From Beijerinckia sp. 28-YEA-48 (lineage in GTDB: Bacteria; Pseudomonadota; Alphaproteobacteria; Rhizobiales; Beijerinckiaceae), in contig NZ_FNSI01000001.1 in the NCBI RefSeq assembly GCF_900104955.1, positions 1,832,001 to 1,896,000 of the forward strand: 64,000 nt of DNA, written 5' to 3'. This document shows positions 1 through 8,203 of this stretch, piece after piece (position 1 is the stretch's first letter; every line of letters starts with the position of its first letter). The notes below the pieces were generated by a model that did not search any database, was not told the origin of the DNA, and saw nothing but the letters and a program-made list of their open reading frames with translations. Position numbers and translations under genes: made by a program.

Positions 1-1
1 C

Positions 2-451
2 GCCTTCGACACCGCTCTGCCGCCGCTGGCACCGGGCGAATTGGAGAAGCGTGAAGCGATCATCAAACTCGCCTATGACAAGGGCATGGAAGGGCTCGCC
101 GACTCCTGGCTGCCGCCGATGATCCATCCGTCGCGTCATGGCGATGCCGCCTTCATGCAGCCGCTGCGCGACATGGTGCTGAGCGTGACGCCGGAAATTC
201 ACGAAAAGCAGATCCGCGCGCTCATCAATAGGCCCGATGCCCGCCCGGTGCTGCAACAGATCCACTGCCCGGCCCTGTTCATGGCCGGACGCCAGGATGT
301 CTGGAGCCCGCCGGAGCTGCATGAAGAGATGGCGGAAGCCGTCCCCGGATCACGCTTCGTGGTCATCGAGGACAGCGGCCATTTCGTCTCGGTCGAACAA
401 CCGGCGGCCTTCACCAAGGCGCTGCGCGACTGGATGGAGATCAAGGTTTAA
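2..451 (+). CDS. alpha/beta hydrolase, C-terminal part (5' truncated by window edge)
   Basis: The reading frame is open from base 2, so this is the last ~149 residues of a longer protein whose start lies outside the window. It shows the C-terminal half of an alpha/beta-hydrolase fold: a strand with the acid residue in FMAGRQDVWSP and, about 30 residues on, the catalytic histidine in EDSGHFVSVEQP, followed by a final amphipathic helix. The spacing of Asp and His is typical of this superfamily. The nucleophile elbow (GxSxG) would lie upstream of the window. The substrate cannot be inferred; esterase, haloalkane dehalogenase-like and 3-oxoadipate enol-lactonase-like members share this tail. Confidence 0.75.
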   Translation, partial: AFDTALPPLAPGELEKREAIIKLAYDKGMEGLADSWLPPMIHPSRHGDAAFMQPLRDMVLSVTPEIHEKQIRALINRPDARPVLQQIHCPALFMAGRQDVWSPPELHEEMAEAVPGSRFVVIEDSGHFVSVEQPAAFTKALRDWMEIKV

Positions 452-1090
452 GCGCGAGACGCAATCCCGGCTGGTTGCGAACACCGCTTCACCACTGGGA
501 TTGCAGGCTCTACCGGCTGCTCCTGGTTCTCGGATCGCGCCTTCGCGCATCCGAGATGACACCAAGGTCTTGGACTCTTCCCCGACGTCCGCCATTTTCT
601 CGGAGCCTCAGTGTCATCCCTGACGCACGCAGCGTGATCTGGGATCCAGGAGCCAAGGGTGTGACGAAGGCAAGACCATAAATCCGCCGTCCTCCCTGCC
701 TATTTTAAGCCGGATTGACCGCGGCGAGTTCCGCGGCGCAACGGGGGGAACGGCTCTTGGACCGGGGAACAGAAGATCATCCTCGCACATGTCCATTCGC
801 AACCGGACGCGCCCGCGCGTGTGTCGTCTCTCTAGGGGGGGGGGCTCAGCGAAATTCTGAGGAACAACCCCATGCAGGTTCCTTGTCAAGGGTACGCCTG
901 AGATCACTTCCCTTCGCGACAGGAAGGCGATCCAAGGCCCAGGGATGCCCGACAGGATTATGAAAAGTGATTGTGGCACAGGCCTGATTTATAACACACG
1001 GCATTCATGACACGCCCTTGGCTCTTGGATTACGTGCACTGCGAGTGTCCGAAATGACACGAAGGCGTCGGCCCTTGAAGCACAGAGCCA
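452..1090. other. long intergenic region with palindromic half-elements and a poly-G tract
   Basis: No convincing gene is visible in these ~640 bases; the small frames on both strands lack ribosome sites and family features. The stretch holds two halves of the dispersed palindromic element also found at 34571 and 38901, one ending in ATGACACC at 556-563 and one starting with GTGTCATCC at 611, plus a degenerate copy near 1013-1064. A run of ten G lies at 835-844. Since the hydrolase reads in and the next gene reads toward it, this is a convergent junction. Confidence 0.55.
529..654. repeat. two rearranged halves of the mosaic palindromic element
   Basis: The segment 529-563 is a hairpin ending in ATGACACC, and 611-654 starts with GTGTCATCC, contains a small GC hairpin and ends in GGGATCCAGGAGCC. 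The same two modules occur at 34571-34717 and 38901-39051, but there the GTGTCATCC end is at the left and the GGATGACAC end at the right. Here the order of the modules is swapped, so this is a rearranged or decayed copy. Confidence 0.6.
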
Positions 1091-2728
1091 TCACAGCCGC
1101 TTCGGATTACCCGGCAGGATCTCGTAGCGACGACCGGAGCCCTCGTCATCGGTGAACGTGGCGATCGTGCCATCCACCGTCACGTTGTAACAGGCTTCCT
1201 CATCCTCTTCGTCATCGGGAAACGTGAAACAGACCTTGTCGCCCTTGATGACCCATTTACCGGTGGCGGTCGCATCATCGACGAGCTGTTTCACAGTGCC
1301 GTCAGCCAGGTAATATTCGGTCAGCGGATTGCCGTCTTCATCCTTGCCGCTGATCGAATTGCCGATCAGTTTCTGCCAGGCGGTCGGGCCGCTCAGCGGC
1401 TGATCTGGCGCGGCAGCCGCGCCGGGTGATGCGGCTGGCGGCGTGGCATTATCCGCCACTTGATTAGCCGCCACTTGCACATCGGCCACGGCGAACAACG
1501 ACGCGGGATCGCGGATGCTCAGCAGGTCAATGAAACCGAGCGAGCCGCTCTTGGCTGTCATAGAAACCGCAAGCTGCTTGGGATCGTCGACGAAACGCGC
1601 CAGCGCATCGGCGATCTTCAACCCATTGGCATTACCGCCCAACAACAAAGGAAGAACCGACGCGGCTTTGGCCAGATCGCCTTTTAAAGCGGCGACACTT
1701 TGGTTCTGTTGCCGCGCCGCCTCCTGCAAAACTTTTTCAGCGATGCCGCCGTTGGTGAAACGCATGTCGATGGCAGCGACACCGGCGCCCAGCAAGGCCA
1801 GAATGCGATCGCTCTGCAGACTGGAGAAAGCGCCCGGCTCGACGCCGGTGAAACGGCCCTTCATCGTCACGGCGCCAAGGCCAGCGCCGGCAACCGTGAG
1901 GTCGTCGAGCCCATAGGTCTGCTTCGTTGGATCATAGATACCGGCAAAGCCGAAGGACAGGTCGAGGCGATCGATGCCCATCTCCTTCAGCTTAATCGCC
2001 CCATCGGAAGACGGTGGCACTTCGACCACCACGTTGTCGGCTTTGGCGGCCAGGCGCAGAGGCAATCCGCCATTGAAGGTTGCGTCGGCGCTCACCACAG
2101 CGATTTTGACCTTGGTCAAATTACCGCCGATCGCATCGGCGGGCGTGTCCTTGTCCGGCCCTTCCCCTTCGACGTCGCGCACGGAGAAATGCGTGAATTG
2201 CGCCATGCCCTTCTGCAGATCCTTATCGCGGATCGCCTGCAACAGCCCGACGATATTGGCGCCGTCGAGCTGCAGCGGCCCGGATTTGAAGCGCAACGCG
2301 CCAGTAGGCTTGTCGAGAAAAGAAACGTCGAACGTGCCGATGGCCAGCTGTTTGACCTTGCCGGCATCCGCATCGACGTCGGTGGCAACGAAATCGGCCA
2401 ACGTCATACGCGCCTCCGGACCGGTCAGCACCACGGAGGGAATGGCGATACGCGCGGCCTTAAGCCGGCGGGCGATCGCCGCCATGTCCTCACGCGACGT
2501 GGTGGCGCTGAACAGTTTCGCCACGTCGTCGCGGCTAAGATTGGTGTCGGTGAATTCGATCCGGCGGAAGGCGATGCTGCCTTTGCTGCCGTCGTCATAG
2601 GTGTGGTTTTCCAAGACCACATTCTGTTGCGCGAGAGCCGGCACGGAGAATCCGGCTACGGAAACGGAGGCGATCAACAGACCGGCGGATATGAGGCTGC
2701 GCCGCCCCCTCCAAACCCTGTACCACAT
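1091..2728 (-). CDS. exported protein of unknown function with acidic C-terminal domain
   Basis: This 545-residue protein has a signal peptide (basic start, hydrophobic stretch at about 12-32, cleavage likely after ALA in PALAQQN). Residues ~35-430 have alternating beta-type patterns with no family I recognise. They carry repeated phrases on functional predicates such as FAGIYDP and LDDLTVAGAGLGAVTMKGRF, which suggests a stack of similar strands. A low-complexity Ala/Pro linker (~430-455) leads to a ~95-residue C-terminal domain beginning TAWQKLIGNSISGKDEDGNP. It contains two cysteines and the acidic stretch DDEEDEEAC, and resembles small secreted alphaproteobacterial domains that bind or fold around cysteine pairs. 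It is likely periplasmic. It is divergent from the dioxygenase gene at 2866. Function unknown. Confidence 0.75.
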   Translation of the reverse strand: MWYRVWRGRRSLISAGLLIASVSVAGFSVPALAQQNVVLENHTYDDGSKGSIAFRRIEFTDTNLSRDDVAKLFSATTSREDMAAIARRLKAARIAIPSVVLTGPEARMTLADFVATDVDADAGKVKQLAIGTFDVSFLDKPTGALRFKSGPLQLDGANIVGLLQAIRDKDLQKGMAQFTHFSVRDVEGEGPDKDTPADAIGGNLTKVKIAVVSADATFNGGLPLRLAAKADNVVVEVPPSSDGAIKLKEMGIDRLDLSFGFAGIYDPTKQTYGLDDLTVAGAGLGAVTMKGRFTGVEPGAFSSLQSDRILALLGAGVAAIDMRFTNGGIAEKVLQEAARQQNQSVAALKGDLAKAASVLPLLLGGNANGLKIADALARFVDDPKQLAVSMTAKSGSLGFIDLLSIRDPASLFAVADVQVAANQVADNATPPAASPGAAAAPDQPLSGPTAWQKLIGNSISGKDEDGNPLTEYYLADGTVKQLVDDATATGKWVIKGDKVCFTFPDDEEDEEACYNVTVDGTIATFTDDEGSGRRYEILPGNPKRL

Positions 2729-2865
2729 CCTGCGCCTCTATCGTTTTCCGCCGGTTTCCGGCTACAAGACTACCGGCAATTGCGAACCGCCGATAGCGCG
2801 GCCAGGCGATTGGCGCTAACTTACACAGAGCTGGCGGGAAGCTGGGCACGACGAGGGAGAGATTG

Positions 2866-3813
2866 ATGGCACAGCCAAGAGTGATGGGAATGCGCGGGCT
2901 CGAGATTGCCGTCTACGATCTCGAGGAAAGCGCCAAATATTATCGCGACGTCTGGGCCCTCGACGAAGTTTGTCGCGACGGCGGCAAGATGCATCTGCGC
3001 GCCACCGGCCCCGATCATCATGTCCTCACCCTGCACGAGCGCCCGAAAGCCGGCCTCGTCGCCTTGAATTTTGCCGCCGACAGCAAAGCCTCGGTGGACG
3101 ACCTGCATGCGCGGGCGATCGCCAATGGCGTGACAATTCTGGCGGCGCCGCAGACGCTGGCGGCGCTGGATGGCGGCGGCTATGGTTTTGAGATGCGCTC
3201 GCGGGATGGCCACACCATTCGCGTTTCCAGCAATGTCGACAGCCATGCGGTGACAACGGTCGACCCTTCACGCCCCTGGCGCATCAATCACGTCGTCCTC
3301 AATTCGGAAGATATCCCGACCGAGATGGCCTTTTATCTCGACACGCTCGGCTTCCGTCACTCCGACACCACCGACATGATGAGCTTCATCCGCTGTTCGC
3401 GAAACCATCATTCGATCGCGCTTGCCAAGCACGGCGGCCCCTCGCTCAATCATATGGCTTATGAAATGTATGATTTCGATGGCCTGATGCGCGGCACCGG
3501 GCGGGTGCGGCTCGCCGGCCATGAACTGGGCTGGGGCGTTGGCCGCCATGCCGGACCGGGGCAAAACATCTTCGCCTATTTCGTCGACCCGAATGGCTTC
3601 GTCACCGAATATACGGCCGACGTCGATCAGGTGGATGAGGACTACGAGGAGCACTTCGCCGACTTCTGGCGCGCCAAGCCGCTGCGCCCCTGTGCCTGGC
3701 AGGGCAATAAAGTGGTGCCGACGCCTGCGGCGAACCACGCCATGTCCGGGAAGACGATCGCCGAACGCAATGCGCGTTGCGAGGATGTGATCGCCGAAAA
3801 ACTGGCCAGCTGA
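2866..3813 (+). CDS. VOC-family extradiol ring-cleavage dioxygenase
   Basis: A 315-residue protein built of two vicinal-oxygen-chelate modules (about 8-125 and 140-260), the length and layout of type I extradiol dioxygenases that open catechol-type rings with Fe(II). The three metal ligands are visible in the second module: His142 (INHVVLNSE), His196 (LNHMAYEM) and Glu248 (GFVTEYTAD), spaced as in BphC/XylE enzymes. The ATG at 2866 follows GGGAGA at good distance; an upstream in-frame TTG at 2863 is less likely. It stands alone, with no hydrolase or decarboxylase of a meta-cleavage pathway next to it, so the substrate is unknown. A 10-bp hairpin follows the stop codon. Confidence 0.85.
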   Translation: MAQPRVMGMRGLEIAVYDLEESAKYYRDVWALDEVCRDGGKMHLRATGPDHHVLTLHERPKAGLVALNFAADSKASVDDLHARAIANGVTILAAPQTLAALDGGGYGFEMRSRDGHTIRVSSNVDSHAVTTVDPSRPWRINHVVLNSEDIPTEMAFYLDTLGFRHSDTTDMMSFIRCSRNHHSIALAKHGGPSLNHMAYEMYDFDGLMRGTGRVRLAGHELGWGVGRHAGPGQNIFAYFVDPNGFVTEYTADVDQVDEDYEEHFADFWRAKPLRPCAWQGNKVVPTPAANHAMSGKTIAERNARCEDVIAEKLAS

Positions 3814-3826
3814 CCGCAAGCTGACG

Positions 3827-3853
3827 TGATGCGGGGATATTAACCCCGCATCA
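3827..3853 (+). terminator. perfect 10-bp hairpin after the dioxygenase gene
   Basis: TGATGCGGGG (3827-3836) and CCCCGCATCA (3844-3853) pair perfectly around a 7-base loop, 14 bases after the stop codon. No T run follows, so it may be a weak or factor-assisted terminator or an mRNA 3'-end stabiliser. Confidence 0.45.
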
Positions 3854-4000
3854 ACGATAACGATTCAACACCCGCTAAAGTCGTTCACCGCTCGTTGAAA
3901 CGATGAAAGACTTCAGGCTCTTGTTTTGACGCGTTTTCTTTACGCGTACCGCTGTCCGCTTCGCTTGAAAACGCTCTAACGCGGCAAGTATTCAGTAACC

Positions 4001-4029
4001 TTTACGATCCTAACTGACCCCGTAAACGA
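4001..4029 (+). promoter_or_regulatory. putative promoter of the first Omp31-like gene
   Basis: TTTACG at 4001-4006 matches the -35-like hexamer found before the four downstream paralogues. Here the -10 position (about 4023-4029, TAAACGA) is a poor match, and the box seen 42 bases further upstream in the other copies is absent. This is therefore the weakest member of the set. Two ACGCGT hexamers at 3929-3934 and 3942-3947 lie further upstream. Confidence 0.35.
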
Positions 4030-4071
4030 GTTGCGCCGGCAGCGTTTGGTCCGGCTTATGGGGTTAGTGTC

Positions 4072-4944
4072 ATGCGTCATGCGTTCTTGGGTAGCGTTGC
4101 CCTTTCCATTCTCGGTCTTGCCGGCGCGAACGCCGCCGACTTGCCGCCGCGCGGTTCGCCTTATTCGCCCACCCCCATGTATGCGCCGGCCTCCGCCTTT
4201 AATTGGTCTGGCTTCTATGCGGGCGCGAATGCCGGCATCGCCTTCACCGGCGCCAACGGCAACGGCATTCTGCCTGCCGGCTCGTTCCTGACGCCTGGCG
4301 CCTATCCGCAAGCCGCGCTGCCGGCCGTTGGCAATTCAAACGGCGTTAAAGGCAGCAGCGGAACCCTGGGCCTTCAGGCCGGTTACAACTGGCAGCTGAA
4401 CAATGGCGTGGTGATCGGCACGGAAGCCGACATCAATTGGCGCGGCCGCAACCGCAGCGGCAGTTTTGGCACTGGCTTCCTGCCGCTTGCCGGCGCCGGT
4501 CCGTTCACGGGGGCCAACAGCTTCGGCTATTTCGGCCAAAATCGCAGCGAGTGGTTCGCCACTCTGCGCCCGCGCGTCGGCATCGCACTCGACCGCGCCC
4601 TGCCCTATGTGACCGCAGGTCTGGCCTACAGCGGCACCGGCACGTCGAATTCGGCGATGTTCTCGACTGGCGGCGCCATGACGGGCGGCCCGTTCGTGAC
4701 ACAGAACGGCGGCAGCAATTTCGGCTGGGCCGCGGGCGCAGGCATCGAATACGCCTTCACCAACAACATCAGCATGAAAGCCGAATATCTCTACGTGAAC
4801 GTCGATCACGGCACGCGCATGCTGGTGAACCCGACCAACCCTGGCTACTTGCTGGTCAACCGCAATGAAGACCGCATGCATATCCTGCGTGCCGGCCTGA
4901 ATTATCGCTTCGGCGGAACCGGCACCGGCATCTTCACGCAATAA
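4072..4944 (+). CDS. Omp25/Omp31-like outer-membrane beta-barrel protein (divergent copy)
   Basis: A 290-residue porin-family barrel with signal peptide (MRHAFLGSVALSILGLAGANA, cleaved before ADLPPRG). The mature start has the short Pro/Ala linker and the FNWSGFYAGANAG strand that mark the Omp25/Omp31 family of Rhizobiales. Later strands contain LQAGYNWQ, LRPRVGIALDRALPYVTAGLAY and AGAGIEYAFTNNISMKAEYLY. The end LRAGLNYRFGG is the last barrel strand, but the chain ends in TGIFTQ rather than the aromatic end usual for BAM recognition. Members are abundant surface proteins that bind or stabilise the outer membrane. It heads a row of five, and is the least similar of them. Confidence 0.88.
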   Translation: MRHAFLGSVALSILGLAGANAADLPPRGSPYSPTPMYAPASAFNWSGFYAGANAGIAFTGANGNGILPAGSFLTPGAYPQAALPAVGNSNGVKGSSGTLGLQAGYNWQLNNGVVIGTEADINWRGRNRSGSFGTGFLPLAGAGPFTGANSFGYFGQNRSEWFATLRPRVGIALDRALPYVTAGLAYSGTGTSNSAMFSTGGAMTGGPFVTQNGGSNFGWAAGAGIEYAFTNNISMKAEYLYVNVDHGTRMLVNPTNPGYLLVNRNEDRMHILRAGLNYRFGGTGTGIFTQ

Positions 4945-4991
4945 CGGACGATCGGCCCGCCTTCCTTTCCGACGGTTTCGTGACAGTTCCA

Positions 4992-5019
4992 ACACCGCGC
5001 TTTTAGCGCGGTGTTTTTA
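4992..5019 (+). terminator. rho-independent terminator of the first Omp31-like gene
   Basis: ACACCGCGC (4992-5000) pairs with GCGCGGTGT (5006-5014) around a 5-base loop, followed by TTTTTA. It differs in sequence from the terminators of the next four genes. Confidence 0.85.
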
Positions 5020-5080
5020 CTATGCCGGCTTCCTCGCAATATACTGTTTTTTAAGGATTACTGGCATCTGTGACTTTACC

Positions 5081-5091
5081 GCAACACAGCC
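5081..5091 (+). promoter_or_regulatory. conserved upstream box (copy 1)
   Basis: GCAACACAGCC lies exactly 42 bases before the -35-like TTTACG at 5123. The same or a near-identical box sits at the same spacing before the next three paralogues (6087, 7085, 8162). It could be a regulator site or simply ancestry shared by duplication. Confidence 0.5.
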
Positions 5092-5122
5092 CTAAAAAGG
5101 ACACTTCAGCGCCAAGTTTTGG

Positions 5123-5151
5123 TTTACGACACAACCGACTCTCACTAGGTT
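5123..5151 (+). promoter_or_regulatory. putative sigma70-type promoter, Omp31-like gene 2
   Basis: TTTACG (5123-5128), 17-base spacer, TAGGTT (5146-5151). The predicted transcript starts near 5158, giving a leader of about 67 bases before the ATG at 5225. Confidence 0.6.
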
Positions 5152-5224
5152 CCGGCCAGGTTTCGGGGTTTCGTTTTTGGGGCCACTTTTCCGATTCTCT
5201 TTGAACTCAGAGGTTATAATTACA

Positions 5225-5911
5225 ATGCGTCATCTTCTTCTCGCTTCGGTTGCCGCGCTGGTTCTCGCTGGTGGCGCCCAGGCTGCTGACCTTCCGCGCC
5301 GCGCTGCTCCGCCGGCTCCGATCTATGTTGCTCCGATCTTCACCTGGACCGGCTTCTACGTCGGCGCGCAGCTCGGCGGCGGCTGGGGCCGTAGCGAACT
5401 CGGCGGCATCTCCTACAACGCCAACGGCGTCGTCGGCGGCCTGCATGCTGGCTACAACATGCAGTTCGGTTCGATCGTTGCCGGTCTCGAAGGCGACATC
5501 GAAGCCACCTCGCTCAAGGGCTCGACCGCTCTCGGCGGCGTTCTCCTGAAGACCCGCGCTCCGTGGCAGGGTTCGGTTCGCGCCCGCGTCGGCGTCGCGT
5601 TCGACCGCGCCTTGATCTACGCCACCGGCGGTGTCGCCGTCGCTCAGCTGAAGCACGACATCATCGTGCCGCCGTTCGCCTTCGGCACCAACACCACCCG
5701 CGCGGGCTGGACGGTTGGCGCTGGCGTCGAATACGCCATCAACAACAACTGGTCGGTTCGCGCTGAATATCGCTACACCGATTACGGCCGTTACAACACG
5801 ACCTTCTTCCCGCTCGGCACCGCCCAGACGCGCTTCAAGGAAAACGCCGTGCGCGTTGGCGTGAGCTACCGCTTCGGCGGCGTCGCCGGCCCGGTCGTTG
5901 CCAAGTACTAA
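5225..5911 (+). CDS. Omp31-like outer-membrane beta-barrel protein
   Basis: 228 residues from the ATG at 5225. An in-frame upstream start at 5177 would add a non-signal extension and is rejected. The signal peptide MRHLLLASVAALVLAGGAQA is followed by ADLPRRAAPPAPIY and the strand IFTWTGFYVGAQLGGGWG. Family landmarks: GGLHAGYNMQF, VRARVGVAFDRALIYATGGVA, VGAGVEYAINNNWSVRAEYRYTDYG and the closing strand VRVGVSYRFGG. It is compact compared with the two longer copies downstream, which have extended loops. The close match to the gene at 6221 over the whole length shows recent duplication. Its own promoter and terminator make it an independent transcription unit. Confidence 0.9.
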   Translation: MRHLLLASVAALVLAGGAQAADLPRRAAPPAPIYVAPIFTWTGFYVGAQLGGGWGRSELGGISYNANGVVGGLHAGYNMQFGSIVAGLEGDIEATSLKGSTALGGVLLKTRAPWQGSVRARVGVAFDRALIYATGGVAVAQLKHDIIVPPFAFGTNTTRAGWTVGAGVEYAINNNWSVRAEYRYTDYGRYNTTFFPLGTAQTRFKENAVRVGVSYRFGGVAGPVVAKY

Positions 5912-5960
5912 TATCAAGTACTGATTTTATCAGTCAGGGCGCCTCTGGCGCCTGGATAGA

Positions 5961-5991
5961 GAAACCCGGCCTCGCGGCCGGGTTTCTTTTT
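5961..5991 (+). terminator. rho-independent terminator, Omp31-like gene 2
   Basis: GAAACCCGGCC (5961-5971) pairs perfectly with GGCCGGGTTTC (5976-5986) around TCGC, then TTTTT. The same stem is reused after the next three genes. Confidence 0.92.
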
Positions 5992-6086
5992 GTCTCGATG
6001 CCGCCTATTCGTGTGGCATTTTGATCATATAAGCGGCACCCGGAACCCCTTGAGAGATCAATCAGATTGCACCTTGTGTCACATTG

Positions 6087-6097
6087 GCAACACAGCC
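6087..6097 (+). promoter_or_regulatory. conserved upstream box (copy 2)
   Basis: GCAACACAGCC, identical to the box at 5081 and again exactly 42 bases before TTTACG (6129). The match extends 5' as TTGGCAACAC, shared with the copy at 7082. Confidence 0.5.
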
Positions 6098-6128
6098 TCG
6101 GAAATGACGCAGAGGCACCATGTAACGA

Positions 6129-6157
6129 TTTACGCCCTGCCCGACTCTGTCTACCGT
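6129..6157 (+). promoter_or_regulatory. putative promoter, Omp31-like gene 3
   Basis: TTTACG (6129-6134), 17-base spacer, TACCGT (6152-6157). The -10 is the weakest of the four close copies. The expected leader is about 57 bases. Confidence 0.5.
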
Positions 6158-6220
6158 CGGCATTGAGTTTCAGGGCTGGTGGGGCCTTCTTCCGTTTCTC
6201 TATTTGGAGCGAGCAATACA

Positions 6221-6910
6221 ATGCGTCATCTGCTTCTAGGTTCGGTTGCACTTATGGTTCTCGCCGTCAGCGGCGCTCAGGCTGCTGACCTTCCGCGCCG
6301 CGCTGCGCCGCCGGCTCCGATTTATGCAGCCCCTATCTTCACCTGGACCGGCTTCTACGTCGGTGCGCAGGTTGGTGGTGGCTGGGGCCGCAATGAATTC
6401 GCTGGCCTGACCTATAATCCCAACGGCGTCGTTGGCGGTCTCCATGCCGGTTACAACATGCAGTTCGGCTCGATCGTCGCCGGTGTCGAAGGCGACATCG
6501 AAGCCACTTCGCTGAAGGGCTCGACCACCCTCCTCTTCACGTCGCTCAAGACGACCGCTCCGTGGCAAGGTTCGTTGCGCGCCCGTCTCGGCGTCGCCTT
6601 CGACCGCGCTCTCATCTACGCCACTGGTGGTGTCGCCTTCGCTCAGCTGAAGCACGAGGTGTTCATCCCACCGTTCGCACTGTCGAACCAGACCACTCGC
6701 ACGGGTTGGACGCTCGGCGCCGGCGTCGAATACGCCCTCTCGCCGAACTGGTCGATCCGCGCCGAATATCGCTACACCGATTACGGCCGCTATACCGCCA
6801 ACTTCTTCCCCTTCGGCGCGGCGAGTACCCGCTTCAAGGAGAACGCAGCGCGCGTGGGCCTGAGCTATCGTTTCGGCGGCTACGCTGCCCCGGTCGTCGC
6901 CAAGTACTGA
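6221..6910 (+). CDS. Omp31-like outer-membrane beta-barrel protein
   Basis: 229 residues from the ATG at 6221, with GGAGCGAG about 8-14 bases upstream as ribosome site. Signal peptide MRHLLLGSVALMVLAVSGAQA, then ADLPRRAAPPAPIY and IFTWTGFYVGAQVGGGWG. It differs from the preceding copy mainly in loops, for example LLFTSLKTTAPW against the corresponding GVLLKTRAPW. The core strands AEYRYTDYGRY and ARVGLSYRFGG are shared. This pattern of conserved strands and varied loops is expected for outer-membrane proteins whose loops face the outside. Confidence 0.9.
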   Translation: MRHLLLGSVALMVLAVSGAQAADLPRRAAPPAPIYAAPIFTWTGFYVGAQVGGGWGRNEFAGLTYNPNGVVGGLHAGYNMQFGSIVAGVEGDIEATSLKGSTTLLFTSLKTTAPWQGSLRARLGVAFDRALIYATGGVAFAQLKHEVFIPPFALSNQTTRTGWTLGAGVEYALSPNWSIRAEYRYTDYGRYTANFFPFGAASTRFKENAARVGLSYRFGGYAAPVVAKY

Positions 6911-6944
6911 GACCTATTCGGCCGAATCGGCATTTGGACAGTTT

Positions 6945-6975
6945 GAAACCCGGCCTTCTGGCCGGGTTTCTTTTG
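6945..6975 (+). terminator. rho-independent terminator, Omp31-like gene 3
   Basis: GAAACCCGGCC (6945-6955), loop TTCT, GGCCGGGTTTC (6960-6970), then TTTTG. The stem is identical to that at 5961; only the loop differs. Confidence 0.92.
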
Positions 6976-7084
6976 TTGTGACGCCTTGCTTCCGTATTCA
7001 CTAACGTAATTACATCGCACTTTAGTTTGTCTTCTTCTTGCAATCCATTGAGATGAAATAACAATTACTCGATGTTCTACATTG

Positions 7085-7095
7085 GCAACACTGTC
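7085..7095 (+). promoter_or_regulatory. conserved upstream box (copy 3)
   Basis: GCAACACTGTC, two changes from the copies at 5081 and 6087, again exactly 42 bases before TTTACG (7127). Confidence 0.5.
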
Positions 7096-7126
7096 ATCAG
7101 AACGACATAGAGCCACCACAATCCAA

Positions 7127-7155
7127 TTTACGGCGGACTCCGCTATGTCTAGACT
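7127..7155 (+). promoter_or_regulatory. putative promoter, Omp31-like gene 4
   Basis: TTTACG (7127-7132), 17-base spacer, TAGACT (7150-7155). The leader to the ATG at 7217 is about 55 bases. Confidence 0.55.
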
Positions 7156-7216
7156 TCCATAGAGCCTTGGAGGATTGAGAGGCTCAATTTTATTTCCCAG
7201 AGGGAGCGAGGGATAC

Positions 7217-8035
7217 ATGCGTCATCTGCTTCTCGGTTCGATTGCCCTACTCGGGCTTGTTGCCAGCGGTGCCCAAGCGGCGGACTTGCCGCGACGTGCT
7301 GCACCACCAGCTCCCGTTTACATGGCGCCTATTTTTACCTGGACCGGCTTCTATGTCGGCCTCAATGCCGGTTACGGCTTCAGCGGCGATCGCGGCGTCA
7401 GCATCTCCGGCAGCCCACTCATTACCGCGGCCCAGGCCGTCGGCACCGTGCCCTACTCCCTGACGCCGAAGCGCGATGGCTTCATCGGTGGCGCCCAAAT
7501 CGGCTACAATGTCCAATCTGGCAATTTGGTCTACGGCGTCGAAGTCGACTTCCAGGGCGCCGATATCAAGGGCTCAGCCAGTGTCTGCGCTATCGCGGGC
7601 GGCTGCGGATCCGTCATCACAACAGCGACCAACAAGCTCGAATGGCTGGGCACCTTGCGTGGCCGCGTCGGTTTCGCGTTTGACCGCGCTTTGATCTACG
7701 CCACCGGCGGTCTCGCGGTCGGCGGCGTGCGCAATTCCGCTCATTCGAGCGAATTCGCCGGTCTCGGCCGTCAGTTCGATGTTCGCAACAACAACACCCG
7801 CGCCGGTTGGACCCTCGGTGCTGGCGTCGAATACGCCATCAGCGGCAACTGGTCAGCCAAGCTTGAATATCTCTACTACGATCTCGGACGGACCAGCGGC
7901 GTTGGGATTCAAACCAACCCGGTCTTCCCGGCTGAGTTCATGACCGCACGGTTCCGCAACAACGGCCATATCGTGCGCGCCGGCATCAACTATCGCTTCG
8001 GCGGCGCGGCTGGCCCGGTTGTGGCCAGCTACTAA
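7217..8035 (+). CDS. Omp31-like outer-membrane beta-barrel protein, longer loops
   Basis: 272 residues from the ATG at 7217, which follows the strong ribosome site AGGGAGCGAGG. Signal peptide MRHLLLGSIALLGLVASGAQA, then ADLPRRAAPPAPVY and IFTWTGFYVGLNAGYGFSG. It is ~45 residues longer than the two preceding copies because of extended segments around VSISGSPLITAAQAV and a loop holding two cysteines in VCAIAGGCGS, which may form a disulfide. Landmarks: GAQIGYNVQ, LRGRVGFAFDRALIYATGGLA, LGAGVEYAISGNWSAKLEYLYYD and VRAGINYRFGG. The tail GAAGPVVASY ends in an aromatic residue, as expected for barrel assembly. Confidence 0.9.
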   Translation: MRHLLLGSIALLGLVASGAQAADLPRRAAPPAPVYMAPIFTWTGFYVGLNAGYGFSGDRGVSISGSPLITAAQAVGTVPYSLTPKRDGFIGGAQIGYNVQSGNLVYGVEVDFQGADIKGSASVCAIAGGCGSVITTATNKLEWLGTLRGRVGFAFDRALIYATGGLAVGGVRNSAHSSEFAGLGRQFDVRNNNTRAGWTLGAGVEYAISGNWSAKLEYLYYDLGRTSGVGIQTNPVFPAEFMTARFRNNGHIVRAGINYRFGGAAGPVVASY

Positions 8036-8082
8036 GATTAATCCAAGATTAATTCGGCCGCTTCAGCGCCTGGATCGTTAAG

Positions 8083-8109
8083 AAACCCGGCCGAGCGGCC
8101 GGGTTTTTT
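8083..8109 (+). terminator. rho-independent terminator, Omp31-like gene 4
   Basis: AAACCCGGCC (8083-8092), loop GAGC, GGCCGGGTTT (8097-8106) running into a T tract to 8109. Same stem as after the neighbouring paralogues. Confidence 0.92.
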
Positions 8110-8161
8110 GCCAATTTGGCAAGCATTTCATCGTATCTGGACCAAAAAGTGCGCTAAAAGA

Positions 8162-8172
8162 GGCACACTGCC
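8162..8172 (+). promoter_or_regulatory. conserved upstream box (copy 4, degenerate)
   Basis: GGCACACTGCC matches most positions of the box at 5081/6087/7085 and keeps the exact 42-base distance to TTTACG (8204). Confidence 0.35.
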
Positions 8173-8203
8173 TCGAAAACAACGCTGGTCTGCCAAGTTT
8201 CCA

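Noticed and set aside
3929..3947. Pair of ACGCGT hexamers before the first Omp31-like gene as regulator site
   Set aside because: The hexamer is short and expected by chance in GC-rich DNA, and is not repeated before the paralogues.
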